DNA from: Rhizobium sp. L1K21
GTDB lineage: Bacteria; Pseudomonadota; Alphaproteobacteria; Rhizobiales; Rhizobiaceae
DNA: 64,000 nucleotides
Direction of reading: 5' to 3'
NCBI RefSeq assembly: GCF_024055895.1
Contig: NZ_JAMXLE010000002.1
Span: forward strand, 372,001 to 436,000
Shown here: positions 36,651 through 45,734 of the stretch, piece after piece
Layout: the number at the start of each line of letters is the position of its first letter
How positions within the stretch are numbered: the first letter of the stretch is position 1
Translations under genes and position numbers: made by a program
The notes under the pieces: generated by a model
Told to the model about the DNA's origin: nothing
Databases searched by the model: none
The model's input: the letters and a program-made list of their open reading frames with translations, nothing else

Positions 36651-37856
36651 TCAAGCGGCCTTCACCGCCCAGCTGGCAAAGGGATCCGGAAGGTGACGCC
36701 ACTTGTCCGGCGTGAAGGCTTCGCCTTCCACCAGGCATTCGTCGAGAGCTGAGCGAATTTGCCGCTCATCCATCGGATCGGCACCGATGAAAACAATCTC
36801 CTGGCGCCTGTCACCCCAGACGGGATCAAGATAAGGCTTCATCGCTTTTTGGAACTCCGGGGCTGTCGGCCATTGGTTTTTCGGAACAGCCGACCACCAC
36901 AGCCCCGCCTTGCCGGTTCTCACCAAAGCGCCGGCATGGCTCACCTCACCGACATAATGCGGGCGGGTCGCCAGCCAGAAAAACCCCTTGGTGCGGATGA
37001 CGCCCGGCCATGGACGGTCGAGAAAGGCCTGAAACGCTTGAGGCGCGAACGGACGGCGGGCGCGGTAAACGAACGAGCGGACGCCATATTCCTCCGTTTC
37101 CGGCACATGGTCCTTGAATCCGTGTAGCTCCTTGAACCAAAGCGGATGCTGTTCAGCCTTCGCAAAGTCGAATCGCCCCGTGCCGACCACCTCGCGCGGC
37201 GCGACCTGCCCAAAATCAGTCTCTATGATCCTGGCATCCGGATTGAGTGCCACCACGATCTTGCGTGCTGCATCGCGCTGATCGGGACGCGCCGAACCGA
37301 TCTTGTTGAGAACCACCACATCGGCAAATTCGATCTGCTCGACCAGGAGATCGACGATAGAGCGATTGTCGCCTTCGCCCGCCGTTTCTCCACGATCGGC
37401 GAGAAAATCCGCTGAGGCGTAGTCATTCAGGAGATTGGCCGCGTCCACCACGGTTACCATCGTGTCAAGCCGTGCAATGTCGGACAGGCTTTTGCCCTCC
37501 TCATCGCGGAACTCGAATGTTGCCGCAACAGGCAGAGGTTCGGCGATACCGGTTGACTCAATCAGCAGATAATCAAACCGGCCCTGCTCGGCGAGTTGGC
37601 GTACTTCGTTCAAGAGATCGTCGCGCAGCGTACAGCAGATACAGCCATTGGTCATTTCAACCAGTTTTTCTTCAGTCCGCGACAGGTTGGCACCACCGTC
37701 ACGTACAAGTGCAGCATCGATATTGATTTCGCTCATGTCATTGACGATGAGCGCGACCCGCAATCCTTCTCTGTTGTTCAGTATGTGGTTGAGCAAAGTC
37801 GTTTTTCCCGCGCCCAAAAAGCCGGAAAGCACGGTTACGGGCAATCGATTGTCCAT
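36651..37856 (-). CDS. GTP-binding zinc metallochaperone, CobW/ZNG1-COG0523 family
   Basis: At 401 residues it is a G3E-family P-loop GTPase. Walker [16 protein letters not shown] (about 12-26), the metal motif [12 protein letters not shown] (C-x-C-C near residue 72), Walker B-like [13 protein letters not shown], and NKIG for guanine are all seen. A C-terminal CobW domain (about 265-380) follows. Members supply zinc or other metals to key enzymes under limitation. A Zur-like palindrome lies 23 bp before the start, so zinc starvation is the most likely inducer. It is not adjacent to cobalamin genes, which argues against a role in B12 synthesis. Confidence 0.92.
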   Translation of the reverse strand: MDNRLPVTVLSGFLGAGKTTLLNHILNNREGLRVALIVNDMSEINIDAALVRDGGANLSRTEEKLVEMTNGCICCTLRDDLLNEVRQLAEQGRFDYLLIESTGIAEPLPVAATFEFRDEEGKSLSDIARLDTMVTVVDAANLLNDYASADFLADRGETAGEGDNRSIVDLLVEQIEFADVVVLNKIGSARPDQRDAARKIVVALNPDARIIETDFGQVAPREVVGTGRFDFAKAEQHPLWFKELHGFKDHVPETEEYGVRSFVYRARRPFAPQAFQAFLDRPWPGVIRTKGFFWLATRPHYVGEVSHAGALVRTGKAGLWWSAVPKNQWPTAPEFQKAMKPYLDPVWGDRRQEIVFIGADPMDERQIRSALDECLVEGEAFTPDKWRHLPDPFASWAVKAA

Positions 37857-37878
37857 CTGAAATCTCCCTGAATGAACG

Positions 37879-37896
37879 TAATGTAATAACGTTACA
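37879..37896. promoter_or_regulatory. Zur-like operator upstream of the CobW-family gene
   Basis: GTAATGTAATAACGTTAC is an 18-bp imperfect palindrome (14 of 18 positions symmetric). It differs at two positions from GTAATGTTATAACATTAC, an idealised form of the alphaproteobacterial Zur site with its ATGTTATAACAT core. It is 22 bp before the ATG. Confidence 0.65.
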
Positions 37897-37967
37897 TAAA
37901 GGGCGTCGCGATTTCAACCCTGCCTTGGCGCAAGCTCGCCAACAAAGCTGCGTGACCTTATCCTTCG

Positions 37968-39275
37968 TTAAAGTCCGAACTTATCCTTGAATGCGTACCA
38001 CCAGGAGCCGATCGTGGAATATTGCGCCCTGAACATGCGCCCACCCGGGAATGGGTACCAGGGCATGGCGGCAAAGGTATCGAAGCGCGACTGGTCTCCA
38101 TCAATCGCGGCGGCGAGAATTTTGCCGAAAAGATGGGTTCCCGTGACGCCGTGCCCGGAATAACCGTGGGCAAAATAGACATTTTTGCCGAGACGGCCCA
38201 TCTGCGGCACACGCGTGAATGAGATCGCAAAATTGCCGCTCCAGGCGTAGTCGATTTTGACGTTCTCCAGTTCCGGAAATACCTTCACCATGTTGGGCCG
38301 GATTTTTGCGATAATGTCTGCCGGATCCGTGCCGCCATAAATGGTACCGCCGCCGAACAGCATGCGCCGATCTGCCGAGAGCCGATAATAGTCGAGAATA
38401 TAACGTACATCCTCGACGCATTTGTCGCCGGGCAGAAGCTTGCGCGCGAGCTCTTCAGATAGGGGTTCTGTGGCGATGATCTGCGTGGAGGCCGGGAGAA
38501 CGCGGTCCGTCAGTTCCGGGATCACATGGCCAAGATAGGCGTTGCCGCAGGCGACGACGATGCGGGCTGTGACTTGGCCTTTTTCGGTGTAAACGATTGG
38601 CTTTTCTGACGATTGATCGACCCGTGTGACCGTCGAGAGTTCGTAAATCTCACCGCCAAGGCTTTCCAGCGCACGAGCTTCGCCCAATGTGAGGTTCAGC
38701 GGATGCAGATGGCCGCCGGATGTATCCAGCATGCCGCCTGCGTAAACCGTGGAGCCGACTTCGGCGCGAAGAGCGTTGCGGTCGAGCATGACATGATCGC
38801 TCATGCCGTAGCTTTCCCAGAGCGCCTTTTTGGCTTCGAGTTCCCGCATATGGGCTGATGTATAGGCGGTGTAAATGTTGCCGCGCTTGAGGTCGCACTC
38901 GATACCGTATTGTTCAATCAGACGATAGATCGTCTGCGCGCCTTCCTGCACCATGCCTCCGACAAAGCGCGCGGCATCGTCACCGTAACGACGCTTGATC
39001 GTATCAAGGCTGGCATTCAGGCCATTGACGACCTGACCGCCGTTGCGACCCGATGCGCCCCAGCCGATTTGTGCGCCTTCCACCAGCGTGACCTTGTAGC
39101 CTTTTTCGGCCAGGTGAATGGATGTCGACAGACCCGAATAGCCGCCGCCGATGACGCAAATATCGGTTTCAACGGCCCCTTCCAGAACCTTCGGGCTGCG
39201 CTCGATATTGCGGGACGCCGCATAGTAGGAACCGGGATACTGGCCGGCGCCGGCATAATTTCCAGCTTTTGCCAT
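37968..39275 (-). CDS. puuB: FAD-dependent gamma-glutamylputrescine oxidoreductase (PuuB-like)
   Basis: PuuB oxidises gamma-glutamylputrescine to the aldehyde in putrescine breakdown. The 435 residues belong to the DAO/OrdL FAD family: the Rossmann motif TDICVIGGGYSGLSTSIHLAE starts near residue 37, GASGRNGGQVVNGLNA follows, and ISFTRVPQMGRLGKNVYFAHGYSGHGV closes the FAD site. The start ATG overlaps the puuA stop (TGATG), so the two are coupled. The paired synthetase supports the assignment. puuC and puuD are not nearby. Confidence 0.88.
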   Translation of the reverse strand: MAKAGNYAGAGQYPGSYYAASRNIERSPKVLEGAVETDICVIGGGYSGLSTSIHLAEKGYKVTLVEGAQIGWGASGRNGGQVVNGLNASLDTIKRRYGDDAARFVGGMVQEGAQTIYRLIEQYGIECDLKRGNIYTAYTSAHMRELEAKKALWESYGMSDHVMLDRNALRAEVGSTVYAGGMLDTSGGHLHPLNLTLGEARALESLGGEIYELSTVTRVDQSSEKPIVYTEKGQVTARIVVACGNAYLGHVIPELTDRVLPASTQIIATEPLSEELARKLLPGDKCVEDVRYILDYYRLSADRRMLFGGGTIYGGTDPADIIAKIRPNMVKVFPELENVKIDYAWSGNFAISFTRVPQMGRLGKNVYFAHGYSGHGVTGTHLFGKILAAAIDGDQSRFDTFAAMPWYPFPGGRMFRAQYSTIGSWWYAFKDKFGL

Positions 39276-40636
39276 CAGACAATCTCCAGATAGGCGCTGA
39301 ACTCATAGTCCGTGACCTGCTCGGCAAAACCGGCGATCTCCTGACGTTTGCAGGCAACGAGCATATTGCGCAGCAAGGGCGAGAAAACCTCGGCCATGAT
39401 CTCGCCCTCTTCAAAGGCGTCCACGGCGCTGCCCCATTCAACGGGGATCTTCTTCAGGCGATCACCATAGGCGCGCCCCTCGATCGGCTTCGGCGGCATC
39501 CATTTGTTGCGAATACCAACCAGCGCTGACCCCAGAATGCCGGCCATCGCCAGATAGGGATTGGAATCGGCACCGGGAACGCGGTGCTCGATGCGGCGTG
39601 ACTTTGGCCCACCACCTGGAATCCGGATCGCGGCGGTGCGGTTTTCGAAACCCCAGGAGATGGAGGTTGGCGCATGCGTATCGGGGCGAAGACGCCGGAA
39701 CGAGTTGAAATGCGGTGCAAAAAGCAGCGTCGATTCAGGCATTGCCTTCAGCATGCCCGCGACCGAATGTTTGAAAATATCGGTGCTTTCATTTTCCTCG
39801 GTGGCGAAAACGTTTTTGCCGTCCTTGTCGACCATGCTGAAATGCATGTGCATGCCATTGCCGGAGCGCAATCCATAGGGCTTGGCCATGAAGGTTGCGG
39901 CAATGCCGTGACGCCGGGCCACACCCTTGATGATGCGTTTTGCGAAAATGATGTCATCGGCAGCCTTCAGCGGGTCGTTTCCGTGGAGAAGCGTGATCTC
40001 GAACTGACCGATCCCATTTTCTGCCACAGCCGCATCCGCTGGCACGTTCTGACGCGCGCACTCTTCATAGACGTCGGAGAAGAAGCCGCCGAAATCATCC
40101 AGTTCGTCGATCGAAAGAATGGCATCGGAATCCAGCCGCTTGCCGGTATAAGGCGAAATCGGCGGCTCCGGCGCATCGGGCTCGGAATCGATCAGGTAAA
40201 ATTCGAGTTCGGAGCCAACAACGGGGTAAATGCCCATATCATGGTACTGGGCAATTACAGCGGCGAGAGCCTGACGCGGGTCGGCCAGAAACGGCTTACC
40301 GGACTCTTCAAACATCCACAGAGGTACGACCGCGCTGGGACGCTGCGTCCAGCGCACAGGAACCGGACCTCGGCCTGTCGGCTCGCAGATGCCGTCATTG
40401 TCACCATGGAGAAAAACCTGCTCGGAGCCGATAATGTCCTCACCCCAGATATCAACACCAAGGATGGAAAGCGGCATGCGAATTCCGCCGCCCAGCACCT
40501 TTTCCAACTGGCTGACGGGCACGCGCTTGCCCCGCAAAATGCCGTTCAGGTCACAGATGACGGCCTGGATGCTTTCAATATCGTCATCAAGATTAGAGCT
40601 AAATTCCGCGTCAACCACAATTCCCCGCTTCAGCAA
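39275..40636 (-). CDS. puuA: Gamma-glutamylputrescine synthetase (glutamine synthetase family, PuuA-like)
   Basis: The 453-residue protein is a type I glutamine synthetase-fold ligase, which with PuuB suggests it joins glutamate to putrescine. Key segments are ELEFYLID (metal site), GNGMHMHFSM, SWGFENRTAAIRIPGG (ATP/substrate region) and the RIEHRVPGADSNPYLAMAGIL end region typical of PuuA-like proteins. The adenylylation tyrosine loop of GlnA is not evident. The frame begins with TTG at 40636; a GTG at 40618 is an alternative, both with weak ribosome-binding sites. It is translationally coupled to puuB. Confidence 0.88.
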   Translation of the reverse strand: MLKRGIVVDAEFSSNLDDDIESIQAVICDLNGILRGKRVPVSQLEKVLGGGIRMPLSILGVDIWGEDIIGSEQVFLHGDNDGICEPTGRGPVPVRWTQRPSAVVPLWMFEESGKPFLADPRQALAAVIAQYHDMGIYPVVGSELEFYLIDSEPDAPEPPISPYTGKRLDSDAILSIDELDDFGGFFSDVYEECARQNVPADAAVAENGIGQFEITLLHGNDPLKAADDIIFAKRIIKGVARRHGIAATFMAKPYGLRSGNGMHMHFSMVDKDGKNVFATEENESTDIFKHSVAGMLKAMPESTLLFAPHFNSFRRLRPDTHAPTSISWGFENRTAAIRIPGGGPKSRRIEHRVPGADSNPYLAMAGILGSALVGIRNKWMPPKPIEGRAYGDRLKKIPVEWGSAVDAFEEGEIMAEVFSPLLRNMLVACKRQEIAGFAEQVTDYEFSAYLEIV

Positions 40637-40710
40637 AGCTGATCTATTTCATATACCTGGATTGATCACGGTTTCGCAGAGCCGGTCAAGCTTGCACGAC
40701 GACGCATTCT

Positions 40711-40743
40711 GAAAAAACCGGACCCCGTGAGGCCCGGTTTTTT
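40711..40743 (-). terminator. Terminator after the His-rich protein gene
   Basis: AAAAAACCGG and CCGGTTTTTT flank an inner GGACCCCGTGAGGCCC-type hairpin. The T-run is present for either direction. On the minus strand it follows the stop of the 40769-41029 gene by about 27 bp. Confidence 0.85.
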
Positions 40744-40768
40744 GTTTTCGCGGTCGGAATTTGCCGAC

Positions 40769-41029
40769 TTATTCGCAGATCTTCACCGTATAGCGCTCGC
40801 CGTATTTGTCGTAGCGCTTCTCATACCAGCATTCAGCATATGCGTTCTTCTGGCTGGCAATGATCGTGCCGAGGAGCAGTGCGCCTGCGCCGATGGCTGC
40901 ACCTGCACCATAATGGTGCTTGTGGTGGTGGTGGGGCGGCTTCAGCCACAGCTTCTTGGCATTGGCAGCCGGTGCGACAGATACGGCTGCGGTAACGGCG
41001 ACAAGGGTGGCAACAAAAAACTTTTTCAT
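40769..41029 (-). CDS. Small exported protein with His-rich segment
   Basis: From the ATG at 41029 the protein has 86 residues: a clear signal peptide (MKKFFVATLVAVTAAVSVAPAANA, cleaved after about 24), a short His cluster PPHHHHKHH (about 30-38), a Gly/Ala-rich hydrophobic stretch that may span or attach to a membrane (GAGAAIGAGALLLGTIIAS), and a C-terminal part with two Cys (ECWY, KICE). Similar short proteins are common in Rhizobiales but uncharacterised. AGGAGA stands before the ATG; a longer frame of 23 more codons lacks a ribosome-binding site. The His cluster may bind metal, which is only a guess. Confidence 0.75.
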   Translation of the reverse strand: MKKFFVATLVAVTAAVSVAPAANAKKLWLKPPHHHHKHHYGAGAAIGAGALLLGTIIASQKNAYAECWYEKRYDKYGERYTVKICE

Positions 41030-41235
41030 GGGTCTTCTCCTCTGGGTGTGGTTCAAATCGACTTTGTTCGTGCATTTGAATGAGCCCGTCTCATTCATTG
41101 ATCACAAGGTGCCAGAAAGCGGAGCGCTCTGATGTTACAGAGGAAACAGGGCGCAAGACGCGGATCGCTTGAAAAGAACCGGAAGCCGCTATAAGAACCG
41201 GCCAACATCGTATTTTAAGAGAAAAAGGGTATTCC

Positions 41236-42348
41236 ATGACTGTGCGCAATCTCCTCCTTCTGCCTGGTGACGGCATTGGCCCCGAGGCCATGGGCGAAGT
41301 CCGCAAGATCATTGCCTGGATGAATGAATCCATGGCGGCCGGTTTTGCTGTCGATGAAGGTCTCGTGGGCGGTTCAGCCTATGATGCGCATGGTGCGGCG
41401 ATCTCTGAGGACGATATGGCGAAGGCCATGAAGGCCGATGCGGTACTCTTTGGTGCTGTCGGTGGTCCGAAATGGGATGGCGTGCCTTACGACGTCCGCC
41501 CTGAAGCCGGACTCCTGCGCCTTCGCAAGGATCTCGAACTGTTCGCAAACCTGCGCCCGGCGATCTGCTATCCGGCACTTGCTTCGGCCTCCTCGCTCAA
41601 GCCTGAGCTGGTGGAAGGCCTCGATATTCTTATCGTGCGCGAATTGACCGGCGGCGTTTATTTTGGCGAGCCCAAGATCATCACCGATCTTGGCAACGGG
41701 CAGAAGCGCGCTGTCGATACGCAGGTTTACGATACCTATGAAATCGAGCGCATTGCAGGCGTTGCGTTCGAACTGGCTCGCACCCGCAAGAATGCCGTTT
41801 GCTCCATGGAAAAGCGCAACGTTATGAAATCGGGCGTGTTGTGGAACGAAGTGGTGACCGCAACCCACAAGGCGAAATATTCCGACGTTCAACTGTCCCA
41901 CATGCTGGCAGACGCCGGTGGCATGCAGCTGGTTCGCGCGCCGAAGCAGTTCGACGTGATCGTGACCGACAATCTGTTTGGCGACATGCTCTCCGACGTT
42001 GCTGCCATGCTGACGGGGTCGCTCGGCATGCTGCCTTCGGCGTCGCTTGGCGCGCCGGATGAAAAGACCGGCCAGCGCAAGGCGCTTTATGAGCCGGTTC
42101 ACGGCTCTGCGCCTGATATCGCCGGCAAGGGCATTGCAAACCCGATCGCGATGATCGCTTCCTTTGCCATGTGCCTGCGCTATTCCTTCAACATGGTTGC
42201 CGAAGCCGACAATCTGGAAAAGGCGATCGCCAAAGTTCTCGAAAAGGGCATCCGCACCGGCGACATCATGGCCGAAGGCTGCAAGCAGGTTGGCACCGCA
42301 GAAATGGGTGATGCGATCCTTGCCGAATTCCAGGCGCTTTCTGCCTGA
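41236..42348 (+). CDS. leuB: 3-isopropylmalate dehydrogenase
   Basis: LeuB carries out the oxidative decarboxylation step of leucine synthesis, NAD dependent. The 370 residues start [19 protein letters not shown] and include [20 protein letters not shown], the substrate-arginine region, FGEPKI, and the family signature [27 protein letters not shown], whose Asp residues bind metal. It is complete and of typical length. AAAAGGG stands before the ATG. Downstream PAP2 is in the same direction after 50 bp. Confidence 0.97.
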   Translation: MTVRNLLLLPGDGIGPEAMGEVRKIIAWMNESMAAGFAVDEGLVGGSAYDAHGAAISEDDMAKAMKADAVLFGAVGGPKWDGVPYDVRPEAGLLRLRKDLELFANLRPAICYPALASASSLKPELVEGLDILIVRELTGGVYFGEPKIITDLGNGQKRAVDTQVYDTYEIERIAGVAFELARTRKNAVCSMEKRNVMKSGVLWNEVVTATHKAKYSDVQLSHMLADAGGMQLVRAPKQFDVIVTDNLFGDMLSDVAAMLTGSLGMLPSASLGAPDEKTGQRKALYEPVHGSAPDIAGKGIANPIAMIASFAMCLRYSFNMVAEADNLEKAIAKVLEKGIRTGDIMAEGCKQVGTAEMGDAILAEFQALSA

Positions 42349-42398
42349 CGTGCAAGACACCGCTCCGCTGCACGGCGGGGCGGTCATTTGAAGGGCGC

Positions 42399-43121
42399 AT
42401 GATGGCCGATCCTGTTCGCAATGGTCTGTTCAGCACGCTGAAAGCGCGAAGAGAACAATTTGCGCCATCAGCGCCACGCATCCATTGGAAAACATGGTTG
42501 GCAATAACTGCCTGCCTCGTCGTTTGGGCCATGGTGTTTCGCGATGTCGAGCTGACGCTTGCCGCAAGACAGTTTCCCGACTGGTTTCGATCAATTGCCG
42601 AATTCATGACCGGGTTTGGCAATTCGGCATGGGTTCTTGTTCCCAGCGCTCTTCTTTTCGGTGTCTCGCTTTGGCTTATCAAGCGCGAACAGGTATCGGC
42701 TTTGCGTGAAAAAGCCGAATATTGGGCAGTTGCTAGCGCCTACATGTTCCTGTCCGTCGCGCTTTCGGGCATTCTCGGTAACATCCTCAAACGGCTCTTC
42801 GGCAGAGGACGGCCGCGGGTATTTGACGAGTTCGGCGCGTTTCACTTTCAGCCGCTTGCAGGAAGTAGCGCTTTCGAAAGCTTTCCTTCAGGCCATTCGG
42901 TGACCTTTGGCGCGATGGCGATGGGTTTTGCCGTGCTTTTTCCGAGGTTTCGCCTACCGCTTCTCGTGATCGGCTTTGCCTTCGCCATGACGCGCGTTTT
43001 CGTCGGCGCGCATTATCTGAGCGACGCGATTGCCGGATATTCCTTCGGCATGTGGTATGCCTATATGAGTGCGATCTTCTTCGCGCAATACGGCTATTAC
43101 GTCAGCCGGCGTGGCCGCTGA
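42399..43121 (+). CDS. PAP2 superfamily membrane phosphatase
   Basis: At 240 residues this is an integral membrane phosphatase with about five membrane helices. The three active-site motifs are visible: KRLFGRGRPR (K-x6-R-P), FPSGHSVTFGAMA (PSGH) and RVFVGAHYLSD (SR-x5-H-x3-D in a variant form). Members dephosphorylate undecaprenyl pyrophosphate, phosphatidic acid or lipid A. The substrate is not clear from sequence. ATG codons at 42399 and 42402 are both possible; AAGGG is better spaced to the second. It follows leuB and converges on the MFS exporter with 2 bp between stops. Confidence 0.9.
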   Translation: MMADPVRNGLFSTLKARREQFAPSAPRIHWKTWLAITACLVVWAMVFRDVELTLAARQFPDWFRSIAEFMTGFGNSAWVLVPSALLFGVSLWLIKREQVSALREKAEYWAVASAYMFLSVALSGILGNILKRLFGRGRPRVFDEFGAFHFQPLAGSSAFESFPSGHSVTFGAMAMGFAVLFPRFRLPLLVIGFAFAMTRVFVGAHYLSDAIAGYSFGMWYAYMSAIFFAQYGYYVSRRGR

Positions 43122-43123
43122 AA

Positions 43124-44320
43124 TCAGGCCACCTGCCTATTGTTGCTGCCGCCGAGCAGAGCCAGGGACACACCCAGCGCTACAATTCCACAAATTGCAA
43201 TCGCCAGCGTGACCGAAACCGGTCCACCGTCAAATATCGCACTGACGCCAACAATGGCGACGGCACCGACGAGCATCTGCAGCGTACCACCCAGCGCTGC
43301 CGCCGTGCCGGCAATGGGGCCGTGTTCCTCCAGTGAAAGCACCATCGCGGTCGGGATGATCAGGCCGAGAAAGGCGTTGGAAATGATAAGGAGACCCGCA
43401 AGAAGCCAGAATGACTGGAAGCCGAGGAGAAACAGCACGAACATTAATGACGTCGTGAATGCAAAGCCGGCAACGGATGCCTTCACCACCGGCAGCGAAC
43501 CATATCGGCTACCCAGATTTGCGGCAAACTGGCTGGAGGCGAAAAAGCCCAGCGCATTGACCGAAAAGGCGATACTGAACTGGATGGATGTGAGACCATA
43601 GTGCTGCGTGTAGAGGAACGGAGCGGTGGCGAGAAAGGCGAAAAAGCTTGCCATTCCCGCACCACCAATCATGGTCTGGCCCATGAAGCCCTTGTCCTTT
43701 ATGAGAACGGAAAAGGCACGCAGCATGCCGGAAAGTTCGAACGTCTGCCGATATTCCGGGTGCAGCGTTTCAGCGAGTGTAAAGCGCGTGAGCAGAATGC
43801 CGACAAGTGCCGTCAAAGCCGCGAACACGAAAACGGACGGCCAACCGAAGAGAACGATGAGGCCGCTGCCGCCGAGCGGTGCCAACATAGGCGCAACGGA
43901 AATGACCAGCATGATGGTGGACATCAGGCGTGTGGCATCATTGCCCGTGTAAAGGTCGCGGATAACGGCGCGCGGGATCGACATGACGGAAGCAGCGCCA
44001 ATGCCCTGCACAAAGCGCAGAGCGATAAGCCATTCCACCGAAGGTGCCAAGGCGCAGCCGAGCGAAGCCACGAAGAACAGGCCGAGGCCAAAATAGAGCG
44101 GCGGCTTGCGGCCCACGCTGTCGGAGATTGGCCCATAGACAAGCTGGGAAATGCCAAAGGCCGTGAAGAAGGACATGACTGTCCACTGCACCGCGGAAAC
44201 GTCCGCTCCGAGATCATGCGCAATCCGCGGCAGAGCCGGGATATACATGTCGATCGCAATGGGACCGGCGAAGCTGAGCAGGGCCAAAATGATGGCCAGT
44301 TTGATAATTTCGGGTTTCAT
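43124..44320 (-). CDS. Bcr/CflA family MFS multidrug exporter
   Basis: The 398-residue protein is a 12-helix major facilitator transporter of the drug:proton antiporter type. Family motifs include DMYIPALPRIAHDLGADVSAVQWT, the loop GPISDSVGRKPPLYFG (motif A: G-x-x-S-D-x-x-G-R-K/R) and RFVQGIGAASVMSIPRAVIRD. Bcr/CflA members export drugs such as bicyclomycin or chloramphenicol, and also peptides or sugars. The gene is divergent from nspC, with a 270-bp gap that contains short inverted repeats. Confidence 0.93.
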   Translation of the reverse strand: MKPEIIKLAIILALLSFAGPIAIDMYIPALPRIAHDLGADVSAVQWTVMSFFTAFGISQLVYGPISDSVGRKPPLYFGLGLFFVASLGCALAPSVEWLIALRFVQGIGAASVMSIPRAVIRDLYTGNDATRLMSTIMLVISVAPMLAPLGGSGLIVLFGWPSVFVFAALTALVGILLTRFTLAETLHPEYRQTFELSGMLRAFSVLIKDKGFMGQTMIGGAGMASFFAFLATAPFLYTQHYGLTSIQFSIAFSVNALGFFASSQFAANLGSRYGSLPVVKASVAGFAFTTSLMFVLFLLGFQSFWLLAGLLIISNAFLGLIIPTAMVLSLEEHGPIAGTAAALGGTLQMLVGAVAIVGVSAIFDGGPVSVTLAIAICGIVALGVSLALLGGSNNRQVA

Positions 44321-44588
44321 GAGACGGCTCTAATAAAATCAGCGCGAAAAGGACGCAGAGCAATGACAGAAGCTTTCATGCGTGGCAAGCGGGGCCCTTT
44401 CACCAGGTTTGATGCAGCCATTGAAATCCTTTATGGGTGCTTCTACGGTTTGTCACATTCTTGCTTTATGAAAGCTGGGTTTTTGGAAATGTGACGGGCA
44501 GCAATTAAATGCCCATTGAGTATGGAACACGTTGCCTGTATTGGCAGCCATCCTGCAACCTTTATCAATATCGGACGGTCATCAAAGA
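44321..44588. other. Intergenic region between MFS exporter and nspC
   Basis: It holds GTCACATT (44452-44459) with AATGTGAC (44488-44495) as an 8-bp perfect inverted repeat over 28 bp, and a hairpin GGGCA (44496-44500) with TGCCC (44510-44514). These could be operator sites or leader structure for nspC. No open frame here is supported; one that crosses it from the MFS gene is a shadow. Confidence 0.45.
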
Positions 44589-45686
44589 ATGCTGAAAACC
44601 CCCTACTATCTCATCGACAAGTCGAAGCTTCTTAAAAACATGGAGAAGATTGCCGAATTGCGTGAGAAGTCGGGCGCAAAGAGCCTTCTGGCGCTCAAAT
44701 GCTTTGCCACATGGTCTGTCTTCGATCTGATGAGCGAGTATATGGACGGCACAACGTCATCCTCTCTTTATGAGGTGAAGCTTGGCCGTGAGAAATTCGG
44801 CAAAGAGACCCACGCCTATTCGGTTGCTTATGGCGACGATGAGATCGATGAGGTCGTCGACAATTGCGACAAGATCATCTTCAACACGATCAACCAGCTG
44901 ACGCGGTTTGAAGCGCAGTCTGCCTCCAAAATCCGCGGTCTGCGGGTCAATCCCGGTGTTTCAACTTCGGAATGGCTGATTTCGGACCCGTCGCGACCGA
45001 ATTCGCGTCTGGGCGAGTGGGATCCGAAGAAGATCGAAGCCGTTGCCGATAAAGTCACCGGCTTCATGTTTCACAACAATTGCGAGAACGATGATTTCGA
45101 CCGGTTCAGCGAAATGCTGAGCCATATCGAAAACACGTTCGGCCATCTGATCGAAAAAATGAAATGGATCAGCCTGGGCGGCGGCATCCATTTTACCGGC
45201 GAAGGCTATCCACTGGACAGGCTTGCTGAAAGGCTCAAGGGCTTTTCGGAAAAATACGGTGTTCAGGTCTATCTGGAGCCGGGCGAAGCGTCGATCACCA
45301 AATCGACGACACTTGAAGTCACGGTTCTCGATACGCTCTTCAACGGCAAGAATCTGGCTATCGTTGACTCGTCCATTGAAGCCCATATGCTTGATCTGCT
45401 GATCTACCGGGAATCGGCAAAGATGGAGCCGAATGAGGGCGACCATGACTATATGGTGTGCGGCAAGTCCTGCCTGGCGGGCGATATTTTCGGCGAGTTC
45501 AAGTTCGACCATGAACTGAAGGCGGGCGAGCGTCTGTCGATCCAGAATGCTGCCGGTTACACGATGGTCAAAAAGAACTGGTTCAACGGCGTCAATATGC
45601 CTGCGATTGCCATCAAGGAGCTGGATGGAACTATCCGCACGGTTCGTGAATTTGGCTACCAGGATTACGTAGACAGCCTGTCCTGA
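44589..45686 (+). CDS. nspC: Carboxynorspermidine decarboxylase
   Basis: This PLP enzyme of the alanine-racemase fold decarboxylates carboxynorspermidine or carboxyspermidine to the polyamine. From the ATG at 44589 the protein has 365 residues. Lys in LLALKCFATWSVFD is the PLP-linking residue. HNNCENDDFDRF, SLGGGIHFTGEGYP (phosphate binding) and VYLEPGEASITKST (E in the PLP site), and AIVDSSIEAHMLDLL and VCGKSCLAGDIFG near the end (C is a catalytic residue) agree with CANSDC. A longer frame from 44532 has no support. It is followed by the dehydrogenase gene of the same pathway. Confidence 0.94.
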   Translation: MLKTPYYLIDKSKLLKNMEKIAELREKSGAKSLLALKCFATWSVFDLMSEYMDGTTSSSLYEVKLGREKFGKETHAYSVAYGDDEIDEVVDNCDKIIFNTINQLTRFEAQSASKIRGLRVNPGVSTSEWLISDPSRPNSRLGEWDPKKIEAVADKVTGFMFHNNCENDDFDRFSEMLSHIENTFGHLIEKMKWISLGGGIHFTGEGYPLDRLAERLKGFSEKYGVQVYLEPGEASITKSTTLEVTVLDTLFNGKNLAIVDSSIEAHMLDLLIYRESAKMEPNEGDHDYMVCGKSCLAGDIFGEFKFDHELKAGERLSIQNAAGYTMVKKNWFNGVNMPAIAIKELDGTIRTVREFGYQDYVDSLS

Positions 45687-45734
45687 CAGGCACCATAATT
45701 TTCAACTGATCTCAACGGAGGCGGTCTAACCAAA

